From NCBI GenBank assembly GCA_963826795.1, contig CAWGYT010000010.1:558001-622000 (forward strand): 64,000 nt of DNA, in the 5' to 3' direction. A model generated the notes under the pieces. The model did not search any database, was not told the origin of the DNA, and saw only the letters and a program-made list of their open reading frames with translations. A program made the position numbers and the translations under genes. The DNA is from CAWGYT01 sp963826795 (lineage in GTDB: Bacteria; Planctomycetota; Planctomycetia; Pirellulales; Pirellulaceae). Within the stretch, counting starts at the first letter, position 1, and each line of letters starts with the position of its first letter. Of this stretch, positions 46,801 through 54,786 are shown in pieces.

Positions 46801-47385
46801 CTCACCGAGTACGGCCTTCCCGTCCCCGGCACGCGCGCCCAGGTTCGCGTCGAGTTCGAACGTCCCGACGGCACCTCCGGCGTCCTCGCCATGCCCGAAG
46901 AGACTCCCGGCTCCGGTATCTACACCGTATCCATCCCCGCTCCGCTTGTCGGCGTCTACCGCTTCCGCATGCTCGCCACCGGCCAGAGCCTTCGCGCCCG
47001 GCCGTTTGAGCGCGAGCATCTGCTGACTGGCGCCGTCTGGCAGGGCGGCGACAATCCTCCGCCCAATTCGGCGCATGATCCGGGCCTGGATCACGAGCGA
47101 CTCTGCCGCCTTCTGAGCTGCCTGTTTGGCGAGAACGTCTTCACTCCCGTCTTCGAGACGCATCTCCAGGAACTCGGCCTGGACATCCGCGCGTTCCGCG
47201 CCTGCCTCAAACGCTGGTGCGCGGAGCGTCCCCGTCCCGGTGTGCTCACACCTGCAACCGTTCGTCCTCCCCTGATCTCGGCGTCGCCAGTCGTGGCTGA
47301 CTTCGGCAACGTCGCCGAGGTACAGCTCCCGGCGTCTGCCGTGGATCTGATTCGTCAGCTCGCCCGTCAACTTGATCAGGACTGA
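43876..47385 (+). CDS. S8 subtilase with C-terminal Ig-like and von Willebrand A module
   Basis: I use the ATG at 43876 (GGGAGG upstream), giving 1,169 residues. There is no signal peptide. Residues 1-165 look like a propeptide region. The peptidase domain has all three catalytic residues: Asp225 (LALIDNGIEVGH), His264 (NGDHGTFCAGM) and Ser437 (GTSFAAPTAAG). From residue 507 on, the protein is encoded by a 2-kb repeat shared with the carboxypeptidase downstream: an Ig-like stretch (TPSVTFNDVPELETTARAVV), a von Willebrand A domain with the metal-site motif DQSGSM near residue 626, TDGHETEAKYIADVASL, another beta-rich region and a helical Cys-containing tail. It is expected to cleave proteins internally. 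Gene order suggests an operon with the next two genes. Confidence 0.93.
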   Translation: MKRDYVVRGNRKQIEELDDIVAVKLEGEGAARTATLNGIGERYTAADSPEKSQWDAFEQGGWTFVRPTPATRNSIGAQTAINGVEAAARVFQHPKGRIYLGVDRLSVRLRDDMTDAQAQSALASAGLSVVRRLNFAPHLYDVAVQAGHDFLAASVELSENPDFQFAEPIFIEHIPGRFLPTDPDFGDQWHLHNTGQNGGTAGADIHAEAAWDMTRGAGIRLALIDNGIEVGHSDLSAAVAATSGFFMSGGGFTQGTVGFPNGDHGTFCAGMATVCANNGVNGCGVANQADLVAVACLVDQLGTQATLARAIAYAADPSQEIAGADPATGADVISCSLGPNGADWDLTGTLQTAIDFAVNNGRGGLGTPIFWAVTNGNFQIQFDEVCSYANVIAVGRSTRNDLEDNCGFGPELQFLATGVDVSSTQQGNGFGASTGTSFAAPTAAGVGALVLAVNADLAWDDVRQIMRDTCDKIGGVVYDANGHNNDYGFGRINAERAVCQAGSIITLDTPSVTFNDVPELETTARAVVFTVIGCQAATFQIVAGPTVTSGPGGFGTLPSSTSALGSTATIETRQARLWLSFTGTNAGDIATGEVTVRHVESGQQWVIPISANTIERPTVAVALAFDQSGSMLDPSGLSGFATRGDVLKFSAPVFVNVIQEQNGIGIVSFDQNAYVNMPVATAGPPTAFDPTRATALGAIAAYAPNPSGLTAIGDAVEAAHNILMPATSFDQRAMIVFTDGHETEAKYIADVASLINDRVFAIGLGTADQIQPSALTALTNGSGGYLLLTGAIGPEDLFLLSKYYLQILAGATNMDVVLDPEGSIKPGQKHRIPFHLNEADIAANVILLGATNLPIIRFALETPDGQLIDAGVASSTAGIDYIHAQGVNYYRMTLPVPIGPSGARSGKWHAVLTVDERYYKRYLASLDNYPELYQQVLAHGVSYSLSVHSYSGIRLQGQILQTSLQPGATMTVRGVLTEYGLPVPGTRAQVRVEFERPDGTSGVLAMPEETPGSGIYTVSIPAPLVGVYRFRMLATGQSLRARPFEREHLLTGAVWQGGDNPPPNSAHDPGLDHERLCRLLSCLFGENVFTPVFETHLQELGLDIRAFRACLKRWCAERPRPGVLTPATVRPPLISASPVVADFGNVAEVQLPASAVDLIRQLARQLDQD

Positions 47386-47441
47386 AGACAGGCACCCCAG
47401 ACGCGATCCTGCGAAACTCGCCAGGGGTGTTCCGCAAGTCG
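45393..47441 (+). repeat. 2,049-bp direct repeat, copy A (subtilase C-terminal half)
   Basis: Copy A matches 48848-50896 at an offset of 3,455 bp. By eye I found two differences (45429 g versus a; a t/c change near 47009). It begins at the TCTCGACACGCC junction of the Ig-like region and ends 56 bp after the stop codon, so the repeat includes non-coding DNA. Confidence 0.95.
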
Positions 47442-47459
47442 ATTTAGGAGGAACCCCGT

Positions 47460-47759
47460 ATGTCCAATCGTGTGCGCATCGTGGTCACATCCCGCGAAGT
47501 TCAAGTTCTCCGCGATCTCATTCGCGGTGGCGAGCTCGACGTTAGTTGCGGCGGAACCAAGAAGCAGCCATCAGGCGAATGGACTCTGGAGGCGTATGTC
47601 AGCCCCGAAACCGAGGCCCGCCTGCAAACCGAAGGCTACCACATTGAAACCGACCGGTCCGCTGCCGAGCGAGCCGACGCCCGTCGCGCCGAGGTGGCGA
47701 AGGGTGATCGGTTTCAAGGCGGCAAGAAACCTCCTCAAGGCATTGGCCGCAAGGAGTAA
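47460..47759 (+). CDS. 99-residue protein, possible detached propeptide or partner of the carboxypeptidase
   Basis: A very strong ribosome binding site (TTTAGGAGGAA) precedes the ATG by about 8 bp. The product begins MSNRVRIVVTSREVQVLRDL, has a beta-alpha-beta-like middle (SGEWTLEAYVSPETEARLQT) and a charged, Lys/Gly-rich tail (GKKPPQGIGRKE). Its stop is 3 bp before the ATG of the M14 gene, whose ribosome binding site (AAGGAG) lies within its last codons, so the two are translationally coupled. Size, fold pattern and position fit the propeptide that precedes many M14 carboxypeptidases, encoded here as a separate protein. That is inference; it has no recognised family. Confidence 0.8.
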   Translation: MSNRVRIVVTSREVQVLRDLIRGGELDVSCGGTKKQPSGEWTLEAYVSPETEARLQTEGYHIETDRSAAERADARRAEVAKGDRFQGGKKPPQGIGRKE

Positions 47760-47762
47760 ACC

Positions 47763-50700
47763 ATGCCCTACATGAACGTAACCGAGGTCGAATCCGCCTT
47801 AATCGCTCTGGCGAACGCGTATCCGGCGATCTGCGAGTTGATCACCCTGCCATATGCGAGCGCGGAAGGAAAGAGCATTCATGCTGTGAGAATCGGCGCT
47901 TTTGGCGCCATGGATCGCAGCTCGGTGCTGATCACCGGCGCAGTCCACGCGCGTGAGTGGGGCGGATCCGAGATCTGCGTCAATGTCGCCGCCGATCTGT
48001 GCGAGGCCTACACCTCAGGCACGGGGCTCGGATATGGGGGCAAGCACTTCAATGTTGCGCAGGTCAAGGCGATCGTCGAAGGCCTGAACCTAATCGTGCT
48101 GGCTGACGTGAATCCGGACGGCCGCGACTTCAGCCAAACCACCGATGCGCTGTGGAGGCGAAACCGGAACACGGCGGAGAGCGGCGGCAACCCCGACTGC
48201 ATCGGAGTCGATCTCAACCGCAATCAGGATTTCTTGTGGGATTTTCCGGCGTTTTTCGATCCTGCGTCGGGCGTCAATACTTCGGACAGCCCGTGCAGCC
48301 CCAGCCAGACCTATCGCGGCTCGGCGGTCACGTCAGAGCCGGAAACGAAGAACGTGGTTTGGTTGATGGACACGTTTACGAACATCCGTTGGTATCTGGA
48401 CTTGCACAGCCACGGCCAGGACATCCTGCATAGCTGGGGCGACGACGAGAATCAGTCCAGCGACGCGGCGCAGAATTTCATGAATGCCGCCTTCAACGGG
48501 CAGCGCGGAGTTTCCGGAGATGGTTACCGCGAATTCATTCCCGGCAGCGAATTGAGCGAAATTATTTCTTTGGGCGATGCGTTTCACGATTGCCTGCTCG
48601 CCGTGCGCGGCAAGAACTACACCGTTGCGCCGGCTTACGCACTCTATCCGACGTCGGGGGCGAACGACGATTATGCCTACAGCCGGCATTTTACCAATCC
48701 GGCGCTCAGCAATATTTTTTCCTACACGATCGAGTTCGGCACCGAGTTTCATCCCGCTTGGGCGGAAATGGAATTTGTGATCGCGGATGTAACCGCAGGA
48801 ATCCTGGGCTTCTGCCTGCAAGCGATCTGCGGCGCGCCTTCAGTAAATCTCGACACGCCATCGGTGACATTCAATGACGTGCCAGAGTTGGAAACGACAG
48901 CTCGCGCGGTCGTGTTCACGGTGATCGGCTGTCAGGCGGCGACGTTTCAGATCGTGGCCGGGCCCACGGTCACCAGCGGTCCGGGCGGTTTCGGGACACT
49001 GCCCAGTTCGACTTCGGCCTTGGGCAGCACGGCCACCATCGAAACACGCCAGGCGCGGCTCTGGCTGTCCTTCACTGGCACCAACGCCGGGGATATCGCC
49101 ACGGGTGAAGTCACCGTCCGCCACGTCGAATCGGGGCAGCAGTGGGTGATCCCCATTTCCGCCAACACCATCGAGCGGCCCACGGTTGCGGTCGCCCTGG
49201 CTTTCGATCAGAGCGGTTCCATGCTCGATCCTTCGGGCCTTTCCGGCTTCGCCACCCGGGGCGACGTGCTCAAGTTTTCCGCTCCCGTCTTCGTCAACGT
49301 CATTCAGGAGCAGAACGGCATTGGCATCGTCAGCTTCGATCAGAACGCCTACGTCAACATGCCGGTCGCCACCGCCGGTCCTCCCACCGCGTTTGATCCC
49401 ACGCGTGCGACGGCCCTGGGGGCCATCGCCGCCTACGCCCCAAATCCTTCCGGCCTGACGGCCATCGGCGACGCGGTCGAAGCGGCTCATAACATCCTCA
49501 TGCCCGCGACCAGCTTCGATCAGCGCGCCATGATCGTCTTCACCGATGGCCACGAAACCGAAGCCAAGTACATCGCGGACGTCGCCAGCCTCATCAACGA
49601 TCGCGTCTTCGCCATCGGCCTCGGCACGGCCGATCAGATCCAGCCCAGCGCCTTAACCGCGCTCACCAACGGCAGCGGCGGTTATCTCTTGCTCACCGGC
49701 GCCATCGGTCCCGAGGATCTCTTCCTGCTCAGCAAGTACTACCTGCAGATTCTCGCCGGCGCCACCAACATGGACGTTGTCCTCGATCCGGAAGGCTCCA
49801 TCAAACCGGGACAGAAGCATCGCATCCCCTTCCACCTCAACGAAGCCGACATCGCCGCCAACGTCATTCTGCTCGGTGCCACCAATCTGCCCATCATCCG
49901 CTTCGCCCTCGAGACTCCCGACGGCCAACTCATCGATGCCGGTGTCGCGAGTTCCACCGCCGGGATCGATTACATCCACGCCCAGGGGGTCAACTACTAC
50001 CGCATGACCTTGCCGGTGCCCATCGGTCCGTCAGGGGCGCGTTCCGGCAAGTGGCATGCCGTTCTCACGGTCGATGAGCGTTACTACAAGCGTTACCTGG
50101 CCTCGCTCGATAATTACCCCGAGCTCTACCAGCAGGTGCTTGCGCACGGCGTCAGCTACAGCCTCAGCGTCCACTCCTACTCCGGCATCCGCCTGCAAGG
50201 TCAGATCCTGCAAACTTCGCTGCAGCCCGGTGCCACCATGACCGTGCGCGGCGTGCTCACCGAGTACGGCCTTCCCGTCCCCGGCACGCGCGCCCAGGTT
50301 CGCGTCGAGTTCGAACGTCCCGACGGCACCTCCGGCGTCCTCGCCATGCCCGAAGAGACTCCCGGCTCCGGTATCTACACCGTATCCATCCCCGCTCCGC
50401 TTGTCGGCGTCTACCGCTTCCGCATGCTCGCCACCGGCCAGAGCCTTCGCGCCCGGCCGTTCGAGCGCGAGCATCTGCTGACTGGCGCCGTCTGGCAGGG
50501 CGGCGACAATCCTCCGCCCAATTCGGCGCATGATCCGGGCCTGGATCACGAGCGACTCTGCCGCCTTCTGAGCTGCCTGTTTGGCGAGAACGTCTTCACT
50601 CCCGTCTTCGAGACGCATCTCCAGGAACTCGGCCTGGACATCCGCGCGTTCCGCGCCTGCCTCAAACGCTGGTGCGCGGAGCGTCCCCGTCCCGGTGTGC

Positions 50701-50840
50701 TCACACCTGCAACCGTTCGTCCTCCCCTGATCTCGGCGTCGCCAGTCGTGGCTGACTTCGGCAACGTCGCCGAGGTACAGCTCCCGGCGTCTGCCGTGGA
50801 TCTGATTCGTCAGCTCGCCCGTCAACTTGATCAGGACTGA
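47763..50840 (+). CDS. M14 zinc carboxypeptidase with C-terminal Ig-like and von Willebrand A module
   Basis: The 1,025-residue protein begins directly with the M14 catalytic domain, without a signal peptide or its own propeptide. Zinc ligands are His62 and Glu65 (GAVHAREWGG) and His215 (YLDLHSHG). The general-base Glu324 lies in YTIEFGTEF. NPDGRDF, the substrate Arg/Asn in WRRNRNT and DLNRNQDF, and PAYALYPTSGANDDY complete the funnel-type carboxypeptidase pattern. From residue 363 on it is identical (two base differences over 2 kb) to the C-terminal half of the subtilase: Ig-like region, von Willebrand A domain (DQSGSM) and helical tail. It should trim residues from the C-termini of peptides made by the subtilase. 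Confidence 0.94.
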   Translation: MPYMNVTEVESALIALANAYPAICELITLPYASAEGKSIHAVRIGAFGAMDRSSVLITGAVHAREWGGSEICVNVAADLCEAYTSGTGLGYGGKHFNVAQVKAIVEGLNLIVLADVNPDGRDFSQTTDALWRRNRNTAESGGNPDCIGVDLNRNQDFLWDFPAFFDPASGVNTSDSPCSPSQTYRGSAVTSEPETKNVVWLMDTFTNIRWYLDLHSHGQDILHSWGDDENQSSDAAQNFMNAAFNGQRGVSGDGYREFIPGSELSEIISLGDAFHDCLLAVRGKNYTVAPAYALYPTSGANDDYAYSRHFTNPALSNIFSYTIEFGTEFHPAWAEMEFVIADVTAGILGFCLQAICGAPSVNLDTPSVTFNDVPELETTARAVVFTVIGCQAATFQIVAGPTVTSGPGGFGTLPSSTSALGSTATIETRQARLWLSFTGTNAGDIATGEVTVRHVESGQQWVIPISANTIERPTVAVALAFDQSGSMLDPSGLSGFATRGDVLKFSAPVFVNVIQEQNGIGIVSFDQNAYVNMPVATAGPPTAFDPTRATALGAIAAYAPNPSGLTAIGDAVEAAHNILMPATSFDQRAMIVFTDGHETEAKYIADVASLINDRVFAIGLGTADQIQPSALTALTNGSGGYLLLTGAIGPEDLFLLSKYYLQILAGATNMDVVLDPEGSIKPGQKHRIPFHLNEADIAANVILLGATNLPIIRFALETPDGQLIDAGVASSTAGIDYIHAQGVNYYRMTLPVPIGPSGARSGKWHAVLTVDERYYKRYLASLDNYPELYQQVLAHGVSYSLSVHSYSGIRLQGQILQTSLQPGATMTVRGVLTEYGLPVPGTRAQVRVEFERPDGTSGVLAMPEETPGSGIYTVSIPAPLVGVYRFRMLATGQSLRARPFEREHLLTGAVWQGGDNPPPNSAHDPGLDHERLCRLLSCLFGENVFTPVFETHLQELGLDIRAFRACLKRWCAERPRPGVLTPATVRPPLISASPVVADFGNVAEVQLPASAVDLIRQLARQLDQD

Positions 50841-50896
50841 AGACAGGCACCCCAGACGCGATCCTGCGAAACTCGCCAGGGGTGTTCCGCAAGTCG
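48848..50896 (+). repeat. 2,049-bp direct repeat, copy B (carboxypeptidase C-terminal half)
   Basis: Copy B is the partner of 45393-47441. It ends 56 bp after the carboxypeptidase stop at the same base as copy A (AAGTCG). After this, copy A runs into the next gene's ribosome binding site, while copy B runs into unrelated DNA. Confidence 0.95.
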
Positions 50897-51011
50897 TTGA
50901 GCGAAATCAACCAGCCAAGCGCAAAATCGAAGACGAACGCAAAGCAATCCAAGAAATCCCCAACAACCGCTCTCGCACGAGTCAGGCGACGAAGATAGTT
51001 GAAGAAACGCT

Positions 51012-51770
51012 CTAGTCGTTTGGACTCTGAGGATTCCGTACGCTCACCCGATAGCCAGTCATGCTCGTGCAATCTCCCACCTGTTGCAATACTGTTAGAA
51101 CGTCAGCACCAGTAAGTGCACGGGAAAGGACGATAACGGTGCCGCTGCCGTCACCGATTTCCTTATCCATGGCGTCGTACACTCGAATCCGCGCTCCAGG
51201 CACCGATTCGGAAACGACCACGTAGTTGTTTCCCACGATCGGATGCTGAATTCTTGGCGCGGGCAGTTCTTCACATCGTACCGCCGGAGGGATCTCGCCC
51301 GTGGACTCCATGTCGCAGAGAATCTGGGTAGCAGTCAACCGGTCGCCGGCCGCCAATCGCCTTCCCAGTGGCGTGGCCACATCGAAATCGGGATGCCAGG
51401 AAATGCTACTGGAAAAACCACCCAGCACGCCCGCGGTCGCCTCCGCAATCTTCGTCTGCGATCCGTTGGTCAGGTTTTCCAGCGTCACGAGTTCCTGGCC
51501 GGAATACGTTGTTGGAGGTGAAGTCGTGGCCGAAGGAATCGTCGTGGGGGCGGCGATGGCGATCGCCACACCCGAAGGAGACCTGGGGCTGCGATCATCG
51601 CACATGGATAACTTCGCCGTGAAGTCGTCGCCGACTTCGAACGGCTGCTTTCCCGGTCCGAAGATAGTCCACCCGGTACTCCCTCCGATGCCCGTCACCG
51701 CGTCGCCTCCATTGGTGAATATCGTCACCTTGCGCCGGGAAGGTGGCGGATGGAAATGATCCTCGCGCAT
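51012..51770 (-). CDS. Di-heme c-type cytochrome-like protein, C-terminal segment
   Basis: This frame continues the cytochrome-like gene that starts at 53404. One missing G in a run near 51735 separates them (the text PGAR then VTIFTNGGD becomes continuous when it is restored). It holds repeats of about 120 residues that resemble small beta-sandwich domains. The same phrase recurs in each: NNYVVVSESVPGARIRVYDA here matches IISIRHLPGARVTIFTNG and TTVGVRGAVLDAKLTLSING upstream. Cys pairs at matching positions (ECA, MCDD, LCDME, DCTS) suggest disulfides. The gene ends at 51012, convergent with the carboxypeptidase, 170 bp apart. Confidence 0.7.
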   Translation of the reverse strand: MREDHFHPPPSRRKVTIFTNGGDAVTGIGGSTGWTIFGPGKQPFEVGDDFTAKLSMCDDRSPRSPSGVAIAIAAPTTIPSATTSPPTTYSGQELVTLENLTNGSQTKIAEATAGVLGGFSSSISWHPDFDVATPLGRRLAAGDRLTATQILCDMESTGEIPPAVRCEELPAPRIQHPIVGNNYVVVSESVPGARIRVYDAMDKEIGDGSGTVIVLSRALTGADVLTVLQQVGDCTSMTGYRVSVRNPQSPND

Positions 51771-53404
51771 TCATATATCAGTAGGGGATCAACCGATGGA
51801 GCGGGTAGCCCGGCAGGATAGTCCACCGTGTGATCGCGCACGGTGACAGCGGCGGAGACGGCCACAACGCCGTCTTTCTCCTGACTTGCCCTGACGGTAT
51901 CCCCGGCCTTCAGTTCCGAAAGACCCGTGAACTCAATCAGATGCGTGTTTCTGGCAGGCACGATGACGTCAACGTCAATGCCGTTGATCGACAGGGTGAG
52001 TTTCGCGTCTAACACGGCTCCGCGCACTCCGACCGTCGTGGCACACTGGTATATCGGGTCAACTAACAGCGGCGGCGACAACACGGTGGGGTCGTCCCGA
52101 TAGTCGACATCCACGACAACTCCGCCGCCGGATGGGGGCGCGTCGCACGACGCCATGAGGCTGCTGATATGATCCAAAAACAGGGTTCTGTCGGTGGTCG
52201 CGACCGGCATCGGCATCGTGTGCCTGGTAGAAGTTCCAGCAGCCGTTCCCAGCACGACGCTGCAGTAGTTACTAAGCTGGTTCGACACCTCGGGAAAGCG
52301 TCCGGCGGATCCAACGCGATGACACGAGTCGCAGCGGCCGGGAGAGGGGACTGCGTCTAACTGATTGGTTGGCCCCGGGTTCTGTGGCCACGAAGCATCC
52401 ACCAGCGGATCGTGCCAAGCCATGGGACGGAGCTCACCAATGACACTGGCGAATGCCGGTTTTTCCGGGTGCACCACGTAGGGATTCTCTCCGGCGTGGC
52501 AGTCGGAGCAGACGCCCTGACCGTTTGCCACAAGGTCCGTCCCCCCAACAAACTCCTTGAAGTCAATACGAACGCCGCGCTGGAAGAATTTCCCCCGTGG
52601 ATTATCGAAAAAGCAGGCTTTGCTACTCTGTGTACCCAGGCAAATGACGCCAAATAGACTCGCCTTGTCACTACCCGCCTCGAATCTCGGCAGGGCCAGG
52701 CAGACCCCGGGAGGTGACTGGCTTTCATGAATCCACAACTCGGCTCTCATGTTAGGGCTTAGAAATTCGTCTTGGACCTCCCCGACGAACCGCCACTCGT
52801 CGCCAAACATGAAATCGGGTACGGGGACTCCAGCGGCTTCGCATTCACGACAGTAGTCCTCCCCGGCAGCATTCGTAAGCGCCAAAACCTTGATGCCCAA
52901 TTTTCTTTCCAGTCGCCTTGCCACCGCTGGCGAAAGTCCCTTGCCCCAGACATTATCTTCCGGCAACGTGGCGTTTTCCTGTATTTTCTGGACGTAGTGC
53001 CATCGCAGCGCGTTGTTCGCGATTGACAAATGCGCCGTGTTTTCGGGCTCGATCTTTTCAATCAACCAGTCCAGAAAAAGCGCATTGGCCAAGGTCTCAT
53101 CGTCTACTTCATTTGTTATTGCCCGCCGCGACTCATCAATCCTGGCGTCTGGCAGCCGAAGGCGCTCATTTCGACGTTCGTTCTCGTCAAGTAGTTTCTG
53201 AATGTAATACTTTTGAACCATTGCGATAAAATTGGCATTGAGCTCAACTTCCCTGCCGTCGGCTCCCACAATCGCTCCGTGACCGATGGCGCGGATCGGC
53301 TCGGCTGTCCGCTGCCTGTCAACGCGAGGTTGCTGCGAATAGGCAACGACGAGCGACAAAGAAACGCAAGCAATTGCGGTTAGCGCGCGGTAGTGCTTCT
53401 TCAT
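51725..53404 (-). CDS. Di-heme c-type cytochrome-like protein, N-terminal segment
   Basis: I start at the ATG of MKKHYRALTAIACVSLSLVV (53404; GGAG 8 bp upstream), which gives a clean signal peptide, so the protein is exported. The middle region (residues about 30-300) has no family I recognise; it includes GKGLSPAVARRLERKLG and a CFFDNPRGKFFQRG stretch. Two heme-binding CXXCH motifs follow, CSDCH near residue 325 and CDSCH near residue 375, with possible distal ligands (TMPMP, HPEKP). Beta-sandwich repeats start near residue 440 and run into the next segment. The whole protein is about 797 residues. Electron transfer or a redox-enzyme role is inferred only from the heme motifs. Confidence 0.78.
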   Translation of the reverse strand: MKKHYRALTAIACVSLSLVVAYSQQPRVDRQRTAEPIRAIGHGAIVGADGREVELNANFIAMVQKYYIQKLLDENERRNERLRLPDARIDESRRAITNEVDDETLANALFLDWLIEKIEPENTAHLSIANNALRWHYVQKIQENATLPEDNVWGKGLSPAVARRLERKLGIKVLALTNAAGEDYCRECEAAGVPVPDFMFGDEWRFVGEVQDEFLSPNMRAELWIHESQSPPGVCLALPRFEAGSDKASLFGVICLGTQSSKACFFDNPRGKFFQRGVRIDFKEFVGGTDLVANGQGVCSDCHAGENPYVVHPEKPAFASVIGELRPMAWHDPLVDASWPQNPGPTNQLDAVPSPGRCDSCHRVGSAGRFPEVSNQLSNYCSVVLGTAAGTSTRHTMPMPVATTDRTLFLDHISSLMASCDAPPSGGGVVVDVDYRDDPTVLSPPLLVDPIYQCATTVGVRGAVLDAKLTLSINGIDVDVIVPARNTHLIEFTGLSELKAGDTVRASQEKDGVVAVSAAVTVRDHTVDYPAGLPAPSVDPLLIYECARIISIRHLPGAR

Positions 53405-53699
53405 GTTGGATGCTCCATGTTTCTTGACACTAATTCGAACTCCCGCCGTTCGCGATGTCAAGCAAATTCAATCGACTGATCTCTCTTTGCGCAGTTCCGA
53501 AAAGCAATATCGCGTAATTTGTTCGCGGGCTTCAACCCTTTTTCAGCACGCGATGCTCGCGTGACGGGTCGGACGTCGATGGGTGTGCTGCGTGACGCCG
53601 ACGAACCTAGTAGGTTTACGGATTGTGTTGGAACTTCTCTCCCTTTTTCTCGGCACGGCAGTTCACTCCAAGGGGAGAATCGCTTTCAGCTAGGTTGGC

Positions 53700-54570
53700 T
53701 ACTTGCCATACTCTCGCGAATTGATTCCGAGCAGCTTAAGCACAGATCGATGGACCGTCGACTCGTGGTCGGAGCTGAACAGGCGCGGCCTTCCGGATAG
53801 AGCGGTAAGTCGTCGACCTGATGTTCCTCCATCGCTCGTCGCAACTCGCGCTCGAGCAGCGTTGGCGCGACCAACACGAAGAAGTCGCTTTCATGACTTC
53901 ATCGGCGTTGGGCTTCACGGCCAGCCGGTATCTCATCTCAACTCGACGGAGGTACTGAGTGTTCTTGCTGGGCCGTCCTCGCGACGTCTGCGTGAAGGTC
54001 TCCCTTTCTTCCTCGTGAATCTCAACCTGGAAGAAGTCGCTTGCCGTGGATGCGGCAACCACTTTTTCGAGAGCTTCTTCGACTTTTTGGCGTGTCCGAA
54101 AACGCGTTTTGGGAGATTGGAACCGTCGCTGCAAATCGTCGAGTTCCTGCTCAGCTGGTTCATGTTACGAATCCGAGTTGCCGCGCCTTGTTGCGACTTG
54201 CGAAGAGTGCCAACCGCAAGAGACGAAAGCCGTCGGAAGTGCGAGATGATTCACTCGCCACATGCAAATGGTCGACGATTTGGCCGTCATCATTCACAAC
54301 CTGATAGAGATCGGTCCAGATGATCGGATCGGTCTCGTCTAACGGTCGCTGGCGAAGCTGTTTGTCTTCACGTCGCGTGCGAGGCAGCACCGTGATAAAC
54401 CGGCAACCGCGTCGGTCGATCCCTCCAAACAACCGATCCAAACACCGCCCCAGTCGATCATCATTCAGATGCTTCATCTTGGCCGATGGGATCTCGATCA
54501 GATCGGGCGCGTGTCGCTGAGCCCACTCGCGCAAACCGTAGACCGGCTCCCGGGAAAGCCATTTGACCGC
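53700..54570 (-). pseudogene. IS1634-family transposase remnant
   Basis: Minus-strand pieces of an IS1634-type transposase follow one another with gaps and frame changes: SREPVYGLREWAQRHAPDLI and MKHLNDDRLGRCLDRLFGGI (N-terminal), GCRFITVLPRTRREDKQLRQ (middle), VEIHEEERETFTQTSRGRPS and VEMRYRLAVKPNADEVM (core), then LLERELRRAMEEHQVDDLPL (C-terminal). Large internal deletions remove parts of the catalytic core. It is dead. Confidence 0.7.
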
Positions 54571-54738
54571 GGCCATCCATGCTGATGGCGATCCCATGCG
54601 ACTCAAGTCTTGCAGTGAACGCCGAGCTCGTGAACTGAACTCCTTGATTGTTGTTGAAGATCTGTGGCTTGGCGTCGCGCCACGACTCCTCCAATGCGTC
54701 GAGGAAAAACGAAGTGTCCAGACTGTTGGGAAGTTGCC
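54571..54738 (-). pseudogene. IS3-family transposase (OrfB) fragment
   Basis: Minus-strand text SLDTSFFLDALEESWRDAKP, then QIFNNNQGVQFTSSAFTARL and ESHGIAISMDGRG, is the integrase-core segment of an IS3-type OrfB. It contains the NNQGVQFTS block with one catalytic Asp replaced by Asn (usually T-D-Q-G). The fragment is cut on both sides, joining the IS1634 remnant at about 54570 and a tRNA-like sequence at about 54739. Confidence 0.65.
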
Positions 54739-54786
54739 GGGAGACGAAGAGGCTCGAACTCTCAACCCCCGGCTTGCTAAGCCGAA
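54739..54786 (-). other. tRNA 3'-end-like fragment (possible integration-site relic)
   Basis: Read on the minus strand, an anticodon-like stem-loop (CGGC TTAGCAA GCCG), a 5-nt variable region, a T-stem GAGAG/CTCTT with loop TTCGAGC and a 7-nt acceptor strand CGTCTCC occur in correct order and spacing. The D-arm and 5' acceptor strand are missing. The nhaC-like stop codon lies in it. Such 3' tRNA fragments are typical attachment-site scars of integrating elements. Confidence 0.4.
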
